Of a DNA stretch of 64,000 bases, positions 10,279 through 22,500 are shown piece after piece. The notes beneath the pieces were generated by a model that searched no databases, was not told the DNA's origin, and saw only the letters and a list, made by a program, of their open reading frames with translations. Every line of letters starts with the position of its first letter. Position 1 is the stretch's first letter. Source of the DNA: Vigna angularis (Eukaryota; Streptophyta; Magnoliopsida; Fabales; Fabaceae); assembly GCF_016808095.1 (NCBI RefSeq), contig NC_068979.1, positions 27,299,960 through 27,363,959 on the forward strand, in the 5' to 3' direction. A program made the translations under genes and the position numbers.

Positions 10279-13239
10279 TTTTATTTTTTATGTATTATTA
10301 AATATGTATTTTAAAATAAATAAATATTTAGAATAAATAAATAAAACAAAATGAAAACGATAAAAACCAAAATAACAATAAAAATAATAAAATAAAATAA
10401 AAAAAAAGAATAAGATAAATAAGGGAACAAAATAAAATAGATAAAAAAAAGCAAATAAATAAATAAGGAATAAAAATAAAACAAAAAGTAGGGGTGCCTA
10501 AATGAGAAACTAAGGTGTCTAAATTATTTTGATTTCTAACAACGAACTGGGCCTAAGCCCAAGTCGAAAGGGGCGTGAGATACGAATAATAGGGGGTGCA
10601 GAACAAAATTGTTTTTTTTCCTTTTTTTGTTTATTGTTCCTGGGCTTGGCCCACCGGGCTGGTATGGGGTTGCGCAGGTGAAAAGTGGGGCTGCGCGAAG
10701 GAAAAAAAACTTTTCCATTATATTTTGATTTTGTTTTTTTTTTATTAATTAGGCCCAAGGCCTTTTCACTCCAACTCAGAAACCCTTAGGGGTTCTCCCT
10801 CTCCGCGCGCAGCTTCATCCAAAGGAGAAACCAGGTCTCCTTCTCTCTGAGCGAGAAACCAGAGACGACCTCCTCCACCCTTCAACAGCCGCGCCCCAGC
10901 CACCGGGGGAGGACCCTCTATCCGGTCCAACTCTCCGTTGTCGACGCCATCCAGGCCGCCGCTGGTCACCGGCCTCGGATCCGCCCCTCTCCCTCTCGCT
11001 TCGAGGACAGCAGCCCAAGGGAGGGTCTTCCTCCGCCGCACACGCACCAGCACTTCTTCAAATCGACACCGCGAACCCGTCCACGGCGTCGCCAGCAAGC
11101 TTCATTGTACAGGATATGCATTGGAATGTGTTTGTGTGCGTATGAGTATGAATGTGATAATTGATTCTCTACTGCGCACCGAAAGCTAGGAACCTCATGG
11201 TGTGTTTGGGAATTTGGTGTAGTGGTGCCCTGGATGGCATTCTTTCAAGACTCAAGAAAATTAAAGAAACACTAAGGTATTGAATCTGGTTATGGTTGTT
11301 AGTTTCAGTTGAAGCAAGTGAAGGTTGAATAGAGCATGGGCATCTGTTGGTTTCATTTTGCGGTGCTTTCTGTGAGTTTCTCGCTTAATGATTCAATTTT
11401 ATTGTTGATTGGAGTGAACAGAGGCGCTGAAGGCTATGGAAAAAATGGGAGAGCTCGTGATGCTCGGTGGTTACGAAACGGAATGACACCAAAGGGATTT
11501 TTCAGAGCTCCAACGTGCAGGGGTGCTTAGGAAAAGGTGATGAAGGTTTTCGGTAAGAATGTAGAATGGAGAAAGGGGAAGACTCCTACCACAATACGTA
11601 CTCAAGCAAAGCGACTTCTAGCATAAAATGAAATAGTGCAGCAAGCTTACATGACTATGTCTACACGAGTGAGCAAGGTGTCCTTACCTCTTGGAGCTCT
11701 GCTTGCCTTTGTCAGCTACGTCTCCAGTGATCTCTCTCCTTTTTCCTAGCCGACCTCTGTCTTTCTTTGCGGGTGAAAAATGCTGGATGCTCTGGATGAT
11801 GATTGAAAATCCCCCCGGTTTCAGAAGCAATCCCAAATCCTCCTTTTTTTCTCTCTAGTTTGTAATGCTGCACTGCTTCCCAAGGAGCCCAGACACATCC
11901 CTGAGACAAATTCCCTAATCTGGGATTGTCCTGGTATTGTTTTGCATTACTTTGTTGTTTTCTTGGACATAAACCTTGACACGGGGATCTGCTTCGTCTC
12001 TTTTTTTTTATTATTATTTTTATTATTATTATTTTTTTTTTACAATGCATATATATCACTTAAAAACTATTGATTTCCTGAATCTAAAAACAAAATAAAA
12101 AGGAAAAATTTTGATAATTAAAAATAAATAAGTAAATAAATATATACATAGATAAAAACAAAACAAAAGAGAAAACAAAAAAAAAGATGAATACGATAAA
12201 ATAAAAACAAAAGATAAAAACAAAATGATAAAATTAAAACATAGTAATAAATAAAGGAGAAGGAAAAATAAAAACACAAAAGTAGAAAACTAATAATAAT
12301 AAATAAATAATGATAATAATAATAATAATAAAAGTTACAAATAAAAATAACTGAAAAAAAGAAAAAAAAATAACAACAAAAATCCCCTTTTTATTTCTTC
12401 TTAATTCTAGACGTTTTTTTATCTATCTTGACGAAATTGGGTATTGACAAACCCTGATTCCTTTTCTGGTGCACGGCCATGTTTTCTATCGTGGAGCTCT
12501 CGCAAGCAGTGGTGATCATTAGAAACATAATGATTTTTGGTTGCGTTCGAAGTGATGGTGGTTTTGATTCTGGTTTTCTTACAAGTCTGGCGAAGCACTC
12601 TATTTCTTCTTTTCCCTAACAGAAGCTCACTTATACATTAATAGCGGAGCAGCTCCCTTATACATTAATAGTGGAGCTCTGTTTCAGGCAGTGACGTTCC
12701 CTTGTTAGTGATCTACGATGGAGTCATGGTGGCTGACTTCGAAAAGCACTTGCGACGGTGGCACCTTCGTAATGGAGGGTCGTTCTTTCAACAACAATCA
12801 CTCTGGACAACTTCAGGGTGATTTACGATAGTGAAGCTCGTGAGCGACAACGACTCAAACACATCTTTCTTCTCAAGATTTGGTGGATTTGCACATGTGG
12901 GATTGCTTGCAACAAAGTGATGGAGATCCTGATGAACAAATTTGGTTTTGGGTATAGTGGCCTTCGTTGTTCTGATTTGGCCATGTAATCATCCAAATCC
13001 GGTGGGGTTGCTTGCACCAACTCACTTCACAGTGTCACGTAATCATCCAACATAACACCTCACTCAAATTTGGCCATGCCATCAACACCGTTATATTTTT
13101 AACGACGTCCATGAATAGGACCGAATTGAACATTTTTAAACAAAATATGGGGTCATATTGAACTTTTTCAAAAGGTAGGACCATTTTGAACCAAACCCCC
13201 AAAAGTAGGGACTAAATAATGTATTAAACCTTTAACATT

Positions 13240-16200
13240 TTTAAACAATGTAAACGTTAATGTAAAATAATAGACTAAATTAACTATATTTTTTAAACAC
13301 AATTAAATTCAATTGAATAGAAAAATATTGAAATTGAAATGAATCTTATAATTAAATATAAAAACCAAAGTAAAGTTTTCTTACTTTCATTTCAATTTTG
13401 TGTGTATAAGGCAGCAATGTCTCTCCAAATTAAATTTGAACTGCCAAAAATATATTTAAAACGGTTTTACAACTATTTAATTATTTACTAAAAATATCGT
13501 TATAATACAAATTTATTTTTCTATTTATCAAGGAAGTTGGGAACTTACTTACCCTATTTTATTTTATAAATTTAGAAGGCTTGATATGATTCTAAAATCT
13601 TCAGTTTAAAAAGTTCTTCTTTCTTTCGCATTTAATTCAACTGTATAGCAGTTGTAAGTTTGATTATTGTTAAATTGAGATAGGAGAAACTAGTGAAGTG
13701 GAGGGTATTGTTTTTTTTTTTTACTTAGTGATTATTCATATATTCTACTCTTTGAAAACTTGCTTTTTCTTTATTTCTGTCCTCCAAATAGTGTGAAAAA
13801 AGTTATGCATGTTCCAAATCTAAAATCACTTATCCACAATATCGTGAACAACTTTTGTCTACCTAATTTTTCTTAATTCAAACGGTATTGACTATGTTAA
13901 AGATAGAGATGAAAGCAAAGTCGAAGACGATTTGAGAATGGAAGATTTGAAGGTTCATTGTTTACAACATCAAACATAAATATTAATTACTTTTTTCTTC
14001 TAAGAAGCATATGTTTCTTTTCTGCTTTAAACACTTTTGTTGATGTCTAAGGTTTGACCTTTGATCGAAAAAAGTTCAACAAAACAAAGATGGTGTTTAC
14101 GTATGTTTAAGACAAAGTTTCTTGATTACTATCAGAACATTTTGGATTTCTTAAACTTTTGTAAATAACAACATAACTTTCTTTTGTTTTTTTAATATAT
14201 TTAAACTCTTATTTTTAACAATTTTATAACTTTTTAATGAATTTGAACATAAAAACTCTTTTCAACCTGTTTGGTTTACATACAAACCTTTAAAAAACTC
14301 AAAAAAGGAAGTAACTTTTAGTTTTAATAAGATATAACTAGGTATATTTTGAGTAAGCATAGAGAAAAGATATATAATATCTTGTTCGAATTGTTGTTTG
14401 TTAGGTTTTCGTTGGTGTGCCTTATTTTCCCTTCCCTTTCGTTGTTTTGGCGTGTTGTTTGCATTGTAGTGTGATAAGTTTTTATTGCTCTGCCATCCTT
14501 TTCCTTTGTTTCTTCTATCATTGACTTAGTTGTTTTTGGTTTTTGGTAGTGTGGTGTTGCCGTCTTCGAAGACACTGGTGGTAAGAAAATTGCACAATGT
14601 TTACACATTCGTATATCTGATTATTGTCGTTTGATTCATTTTTTTTTTGTGTTTGTATTTATTTTAGTTTTGGAAACCCCTATTTTTGTTTTTGGTTTTA
14701 AGGTTTCATTTGGTTTTTGGTTATTGATTCATTAGTTGGACAAAGTGTTTACTTTTATGTAGGATGATTGAAAACCTAATTTTATGTGTGAAACAATGCT
14801 GTTATAACTTGCTTTGGGAATTTGTTGGTCTATTTCACTAATGAATTTTAGACAAAATTTTATGACAATACATGTTGAAAAGGAATCTTCAAGTGGTACA
14901 AAATTGAAGACAAATTATCTTCAAAAATAAGGATATGATAGAAAACTATCTCTCCAACACATTAGGAAGAATATTTTCAATTTAAATGATTTATGACAAG
15001 GTCAAAAATAAAAACACGTCTCCTTGATTCTTATAATGTTCTATAAAGAAGAAAATCTAAATAACACGAAGATCATGAGCACAACTAAATAATGATTTAG
15101 GAAATTAAATAAAGAATTTAGGAAATTAAATAAATTGTAATTTTATTTTAATTTTATATAATGTTAAATTTGTTGGGCGAGCGGACCTCGCTAGGCGAAA
15201 GTTTATATCTGTAATTTTCATTTTATATGTGTTTGGGCTTTATTTTAGGGTTTATAGGTTTTCTCAAACTTATGTGCCTATATATAGAGGTACTAAAAGT
15301 TGATGTAAACACTTTTGAGTCATATTATATACATTTGTATTCTTTGAGTGAAGATTTTCTTGGTTATTGGATTACAATTCTAATTCTTATCAAAGATTAA
15401 TAAGACGTATTAAGAAGTTTCCAGTGTCAGTGATGGTTTTGAATAAGTGATGATTTTGAGAAACTTAAGGCATGTCCTTCTAAGCAAAATTCTCAAGAAC
15501 TAAACCTTGTCCTATTCATCGAACCATAAACTAGTTCAATTGATGTAGAGGACTGTCATTTTCAAATACTATTTCTTTATTTCTTTATATTTATATGATT
15601 TACTTTATTGATTTTTTCAAAGTTGATGTTAGATATTATATTTTATTGTTTTTAAGCATATTTCTAAATGTATTTTCACCCATTTCTATAATCCAACTTA
15701 TTAATTGTATTTAGAAAATTATAAATGAAAGAAGTTTTACTTTATTTTCAGACTATTAAAATTAAAAATTATACTTTTGTCTTCTAACATTATGTGGAAT
15801 CCATTTATTGCCTATGTATTGAAAACAAATAATTACTTCAAATTGTAATAATCAGTATACTAGTATATAATGCCCTAAACGGGATATTAAGAACAAAATT
15901 AGTATTTTCGAATTTCAAAATGGTGAAAAACAAAGAAAATTATTTACAGAAATTAAAACAAAAATTCATAAGTTATATAGGGACTCAAACAAATATTTTG
16001 AAATTTTATATATAAAAAAACAACTTGAATCAAAATCAAAACTCTCTTATTGCATAGAAATTGAATCCATATACATATCTAATGCCTCAAATTTTTAGAT
16101 TAATAATTATATATTTTTAATTTTTTTTTTATAAATTTCAATCATCATCCCATACATACATAACTACAAATATTTGACATTTTTCCAGCATACTCTAAAA

Positions 16201-16411
16201 ATGTACCTACTTCTTTTTTTCACACTCTCTTCCTTTGTACTTATTTTTCCTACTCAAGACTAAAAGATAAAAAGGAAATGAAAAAGCCGAACCCGACCCG
16301 TTTTAGGATCCATCTTAATCACATTGAATGACCCAAATGGCTTTCATCAGTGGCGCAATTCCGAGTACAAGTTCAACTTTAGAACATCTTAGTTACTTTA
16401 CATTCAACCAT
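13240..16411. other. AT-rich upstream region of MED23, no gene seen
   Basis: No protein-like frame is visible. Around 15160-15420 a TATA-like CCTATATATAGAGG is followed by U-rich sequence, which resembles the promoter part of an old LTR, but I could find neither a partner copy nor a target duplication. The MED23 promoter must lie in the last part of this interval. Confidence 0.5.
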
Positions 16412-16424
16412 AAATATATATAAA
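16412..16424 (+). promoter_or_regulatory. Candidate TATA box of MED23
   Basis: AAATATATATAAAG lies about 41-53 bases before the MED23 ATG at 16465. Plant transcription usually starts about 25-35 bases past the TATA box, which would leave a 5' leader of roughly 10-20 bases. That is very short, so an alternative upstream start, or a spliced leader, is possible. Confidence 0.4.
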
Positions 16425-16450
16425 GAACCTCGATTGCACACTCCAATTGA

Positions 16451-16573
16451 ATGAAAGTCGAAGAATGGATCAATCACAGAATCAGCGACCAGCTACATCG
16501 ACAACACCTTCGCGTTCTCTCCAGTTCCACCCTGCTCGTGGCACCATTCTCGATCTCTTCAACCTCTACTTAG
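16451..16573 (+). other. Out-of-frame upstream ATG overlapping the MED23 start
   Basis: An ATG at 16451 opens a 40-codon frame that passes over the MED23 ATG (16465) in another frame and stops at 16571-16573. If the transcript includes 16451, scanning ribosomes would meet it first; its context (AATTGAATGAA) has A at -3. If transcription starts close to 16450, it would be too near the cap to matter. Confidence 0.4.
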
Positions 16574-19500
16574 GACTCGGCGTATTTTCTCTTCCTCTCT
16601 TTTTCGTCTGTCGTCTTCTTCTTCTACTTCTTTTTCTTCTTTTTCTCTATGTTTTTTCCTTTTCATTCTCATTTTTTTTTTCATTTTCACAGCGAAATAG
16701 CCGCCACAAACCCGAAGAATCACTTCGCGAACCACCGTAAGTTCTCTCACTCTGTAATTGTTACGTTTTTCTAAATTTGCTGCTGGAACTTTGAGAATTT
16801 ATCACGATTTGCACCGGTGATTTTTGACGTAAAGAACTGCTTTCACTTAATGCTTTATGCAAACGTGGTTATAGGTTTTTTCGATATTGAAATGTTCGAA
16901 TGCTTTTATTCTACATCTGCATAATAATAGTTGTCATAATTATTATAGTTTTTACAGCGCTTTGTTTTCTGAATTACTTATTGTACTTAGTTCTGAATGA
17001 TTACTTTCCAATTCAGTGTTTTTATTTATTTCCCAAAGTTGGTGAATAAGAAATGTGAGAATTTTTTCGCATGAGTTTTACAATATTTAGGGTCTGAATG
17101 GATAAACTTGTTCAAAGAAACATATACTTTACAATATTTAGGGTATGATTAGATAAATTTCTTCAACGAAGAAAAGTTGAATTAAACTTGTCCATAAGTT
17201 AAAGTTAAATTATTAACAGGTTAATTTATAGAAACTTTATCACATTATTGTTTTTAGAAGACAAATTTTAACTAAATTTTTCTTATTGAAAAACTTATTT
17301 AATTGTTTTTTCTTATTTTGTCTTCCAAAAATAGGCATAATGATGAGTAGGGTTGTGTGGTATGTTTTTGTTTTGCGCCTTCTTAAATTTTTCAAAGTTG
17401 GAATGATTACTTTCAGGAACAAGACTCAGAAACGTGTACACGCACTTAATCGGGAGCTTCCTCCACCAAATGAGCAATTCATTCTAGATTTTGAGCAACT
17501 CCAGAGCCAGTTTCCTGTGAGTTTGAAATTATATGGTGCAATTTTTGTTGTGTTGACTTTGGTTTGTTTTAATTTAAAAAACATGACATTTTATTTTATT
17601 TTAGAAGGATTGAGTGACTAATAGTTTGTTTATAAGCGTGATTTACTACAAAATTTGTGGCGTTGATTGATTTGTGCAGTCGACTTCACCATGTGGTAAA
17701 ACTTTGGTTGATGTTGTTTATTTGTTGATTACATGGTTTCTTTTCAGGACCAAGATCAATTACGCTCTGTTACAGAAGCAATTCTTATATCGCTTGTAGT
17801 GCAGTGTAGTGGCCATGGACCAAGGGCAGACTTTCTTCTTTTTGTTTTACGTGGCTTATGCGGTATTGGATGCATTAACTGGGACTCCCTTCTGCAGTCC
17901 CTTCTTTCCTCGGTTTCTTCTGCAGAATTACCTGTTGGTCAACTGAGTCAAGCAGTGCCAACTGTTTCCTCATCGAGCTTATCACAGACGGGAATGTTGC
18001 CACCTCCAAGCACGATTGCTAATTCTTCTAATTTTCAGTCTTCAAATCCTGCATCTCCTTTGACATCTGTTCATGCTATTGGCTCCCCTGCTCAGTCAAC
18101 GATAGAACCATTATCATGTGCAGCTATGTCTCCTGTCAAATCATCTGATATTTCCTCTGCTGGACAACAATCTAAACTAAGAGGTGGTTCATCTGTTAGA
18201 AATAATGATATCAGTAATAGTAGCCTTCGTCAGCTATGTTGCAAGATCATTTTAATTGGTCTTGAGTTCAGTTTAAAACCAGTGACTTATGCGGAAATTT
18301 TCAACCATATGCTAAATTGGTTGTTGAATTGGGACCAGAGGCAACAGGGAATCAATGAATCTGATGTTATAAAATCGTGGAGACCTGACAAATCTGTGAT
18401 TGCATGGCTACACAGTTGTCTGGATGTGATTTGGCTTTTAGTTGATGAGGGAAAATGTCGGGTACCCTTCTATGAATTGTTACGTAGTGATTTGCAATTC
18501 ATAGAAAATATTCCTGATGACGAAGCACTATTCACTCTTATCTTGGAGATCCATAGGAGACGAGATATGATGGCTATGCACATGCAAATGTTAGATCAGC
18601 ATCTTCATTGCCCTACCTTTGGGACTCATCGGATCCTGACTCAGACGACACCTACTGTTTCAGGTGAAGCTGTAACCCACATGCGACTATCACCAATTAC
18701 ATATTCAAGTGTACTTGGAGAACCATTGCATGGAGAGGTGATGGATCTCATTTCCATTTCAAGATGTTCATTAGTGATGTATGAGCATGTTTTTAAATAC
18801 CAAGTACTATTATAATCATTGGTATCATGTTCTGGAAAATTGTCAGAGGACTAGTTAAGGATAGAAGCATATGCTATTTAGTATGTGACATATGTCTTTG
18901 ATAACTTGCTTCACTCTTGATATCTTGTAATTCAGACAACATAGATACTTATAAAAACACTTCCTATCTCTAGTTGAAAAGATGAATATAATTATTGTTT
19001 TCTACTCCATTACTTGTACTGAATTTTAACTGCAATATTTTGTGGCATCAGTAGTCAGAAAGTAACCACTTAGTCAGCCAAGAGTTGAATACAAAAAATA
19101 AGGGCCTGGAATGCTTATAATAATTTTAATGAATTTAATTTTAATTATTACAAGTGTATGCAGTCCATTTGGTGATAGAATGAAAGTTTCCCATTTCATT
19201 GTCTTTATTTTGCTATGCTGCTTTTATTGAGCTGTAGTGTATTTATTTATATTTTTCATGACGTTCCTTTTACAGTCATTGAAAAAAGGAGCATATCTTG
19301 TATAATAAAGAATATCTATATCATATATGTCGTATTAGTAATGATTTTATTTATTCCCGTGTCATATCTTCATTATTAAGTATATCAAATCTCCTTTATT
19401 TATTGTTTTGATTCCATTTTCTTACTATAAATAAAGTATCCGTGATGTCTCATTTTTCAGCTCAGTGTCTTTCTCTTCTGTATTGTTCAACAATTCCCAT

Positions 19501-22500
19501 TTAGAGTGAAGTTGTTGATTCAGGATATGCCCCCAGTTTAAATCTACTTTTGGATTTTGCTTAATGATTTTGTGACTACTATTTGATTAGTGATAGCAGA
19601 TTTAAGTAAAAAATCATGAGGATTGTCTATTCTTAAGCTCAAATTATTCACTGAGATCTTATATTTTATTTGGAAAGGCTTTCGATAAGTGGTGGTTTGT
19701 GACATCCATCAATTAGCATAGGCTCTTTGAACCAATGAGTTTTCTATACTTCCATGCATAAACTGTAGTGTTGTTTATAACTTCAGTATGAAGTATGGTT
19801 CTTGTTAGAATCTATTTTATTTCTGTCAGAAATCATTGTTTTTTATTAGTTATATTTTTTCCTTATTTAGCAGATTATAATTATTGTGAATAATGGGGAT
19901 ATTCCTCAATCATAGGGATCTGATTGTCTAGGAGTTATTATTATGCTTCCTAAAATAGCTTCCTAGCCTTGTATATATGGATTGTATTCTCAGCACAATA
20001 ATAATATAAGATTCTACCCTAAATTATGAGAGTTTTGTAATTTTGTTATTTAGAAGAGGACAGAGGTGTAAATCTCAAAACTGATTATTTGATGGCTATT
20101 GTGTTTTGAATATCCTTGTGCATGAAAGAGTTAGATGGTTTCACACTAGTTCTTAAATTGTGAACTTTCAATTGGAGGCGTAGACTTAATTGATGTGTAA
20201 TAGTGATGCTTTGCTTTATGGCTTTATCTATTGTGAGTTCTATCCTCTAGCAATCACGGTAATTAAATATATAAATGCTTATTTGATTATTATTTTTTGT
20301 TTTTATGTATGACTTCACCTCTGTGATATGTGTGAGATATAACGGGCTTTTGCCTATATCTTTTTATTTTCCTATTTATAAATGCATAATACAACCCTAT
20401 GTGCTCAATACACGAGATTCAACTTATGTCTCTCTTTCATTTCAACAATATGGAATAACTATATTGGTTTTGATTCATCTATTGTGTGTGGACATTTGCT
20501 AATGTTTAATTTCTACAATCCATTTTTCATTTATGATTGATGACATTTGTTTACCGGCCTTCTTTTTAGTATTTCATTATTCTTGTTTGTATGATTAATT
20601 GACTTTTCTCATTTAAATTTTTCTAGTTTCCTGTCTAATATTCTGTTTTATTGGAATGTATTTTCATAATTGCGCATTTATTTCTTTTAATTACTTGAAT
20701 GTAGTTGACAGGTATGCTTAATATGGTTTGCAACATACTAGCATGTAACTAAGCTATTTTACACTCTGAGAATTTGTCCTGAATTGGTAATTTTGTCACT
20801 TAATGCTGTGTATAGGATATCGCATCCTCTATTCAGAAGGGAAGTTTGGACTGGGAGAGAGCTGTACGTTGTATAAGGCATGCTTTACGTACTACACCAT
20901 CACCTGATTGGTGGAGACGCGTGCTGGTGTTGGCACCTTGCTATAGACTTTCATCTCAAATGCCAACTGCTGGTGCTGTTTTTTCTTCGGAGATGATCTG
21001 TGAAGCAACTATTGATAGAATAGTTGAATTATTGAAAATGACAAATTCAGGCAATAATTTTTTATCTCACTCTTTATAACTGTATGCATTACATAGAGGG
21101 CTTATTAGGCTTTGTTGGATAGATAAGTAGATTTGAATTCTGCTGTTTTGCTATGAGTTAGCCTTAAAATAAGTTTAGAAAAGGGATGTACATTAATTAT
21201 TGTATTTTTTACATTCACTAATCTCCATCTTATGGGTAAACGACTATGCTTAAAAGGGGCAATAACAATATAGGGAATAAGGAAACAACAACACCAGGGA
21301 AGCAAATATCTAAAGAATAAATACAGAGATATTTTTAACCTCCTAATTGTCTATGATTCCCGAAACATTCCTCATCAAGTTGATAAATCAATACCAACAA
21401 ACTTTTATTAGTTGTAAACAATCTGAATGCAATACCACTGAATTGCAGTACCCTCCTTAAAATATCCTAATTATCTTAGTTGTATACTGTCAGACTTATT
21501 CATATATTTGAAAGTCTTGATTGGCTTATAGAACTTGTTTTTTTCTAAAAAGAAAAGTCTTTCAAAATGTTTTGAAATATTAATCCACTGCATCCTCTTA
21601 GGTTTCCTCTTGACTCCTTTTTTTGGTTTTGTTTAATTTTTTTGAGTTTGTGGAGGATTCCCTGTCTTCCCATTTTCAGCCGTTCCCTTTAATGAAATAT
21701 GTTCTTCCATAAAAAAATGATTATATGGAAATGAGTGTACAGATTTGTTGGAGCATTTGGTTGGGACAGGAATTCCTTATTTTCATACTGTCTTTCTCTG
21801 CCAGATTTTGTTCTTTAGATTATTTTATGGCCTCTCTCTGATACTATGCTGATGTTTGCTGCAAGAGATTGGACAGCTATGTCCTACTTTGTTTTCCTAT
21901 TTTCTTTTAGCTTTTTTCTTATTAGGAGTACTTAATATTAAACAGAAAAATATGTTTTTGATGGGATAATTCACACCCTTCCTCTACCCGTGTATATATA
22001 ATATATAGAATGACAACTCTCTATGAATTGAAAAGCCACTAAAGCATCTAACTCACACAACTAGCAATAATTAACATACAACTAGCATTAACCTACAACT
22101 AGTATTTTCTTATTCTAGCACCCTCTCAAGCTGGAGTATACAAATTGTACGTACCAAACTTGGAATAAATAAATTAAATCCTAGGTCTCCTTAGGGACTT
22201 GGTTAACATATGTGCAAGTTGATCGTTTGATCTGACAAACTTAGTACAAACTTCTTTAGACAACAATTTTTCTGGGATAAAACGATAGTTAATTTCTATG
22301 TGTTTAGTTCTCTTGTGGAATACTGGATTGGAAGTTATGTGGAGAGTAAGTAAGGAGTTTGTTCAAAAAAGGTAACATTTGGTAAGGGTAACATTGATAC
22401 CCTTTTTGAAGTCAAGAATAACCCATGAACACAATAGCACAAGCAGAAAGTTTATCTAACCCTAGAGACATTTCATGAACAAAACATACAACCAAACACG

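Larger units (their letters stand above)
9237..12449. mobile_element. 3.2-kb solo LTR, Ogre/Tat-like, inside MULE 1
   Basis: The unit begins TGTCGCAACC and ends TATTGACA, and is bracketed by a perfect 5-bp duplication AACCC (9232-9236 and 12450-12454). It has TG...CA ends and no gag-pol, as expected for a solo LTR left by LTR-LTR recombination. The 9240-9480 part (GGAGTCGCCACCATAG, GGGAGTCGGTTACGTG and neighbours) matches my memory of legume Ogre-type (Ty3/gypsy, Tat lineage) LTR and leader sequence. It contains a 90-bp tandem array, a (TA)n tract at 10240-10274, a GC-rich block at 10780-11100 and long A/T runs. No plausible protein is encoded; the open frames at 10519-11098 and 11712-12277 are composition artefacts. 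Confidence 0.75.
8782..13230. mobile_element. MULE 1: Mutator-like element, about 200-bp TIRs, 9-bp TSD, split by a solo LTR
   Basis: The left arm (8782 to about 8990) and right arm (about 13020-13230) are reverse complements over about 200 bases, both ending GGTTTAATAC at the outer edge. They are flanked by a perfect 9-bp direct repeat TTTAACATT (8773-8781 and 13231-13239), the target-duplication length of Mutator-like elements. Removing the nested LTR (9237-12449) leaves a 1.23-kb element with no transposase, so it was non-autonomous. It shares its terminal sequence with the elements at 54222-55947 and 62602-63915. I do not recognise its internal 9000-9236 and 12455-13000 sequence; it could be captured gene sequence. 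Confidence 0.9.

Noticed and set aside
10519..11098. Several GC-rich or K/F-rich open frames
   Set aside because: They overlap in many frames inside the solo LTR and have low-complexity composition; no family is visible.
11712..12277. Minus-strand frames rich in F/L/Y or K/I
   Set aside because: They are translations of long A/T homopolymer-like stretches in the solo LTR.
16447..16464. Longer MED23 N-terminus (six extra residues)
   Set aside because: The extension begins at a TTG. The conserved protein starts at MDQSQ, at ATG 16465.
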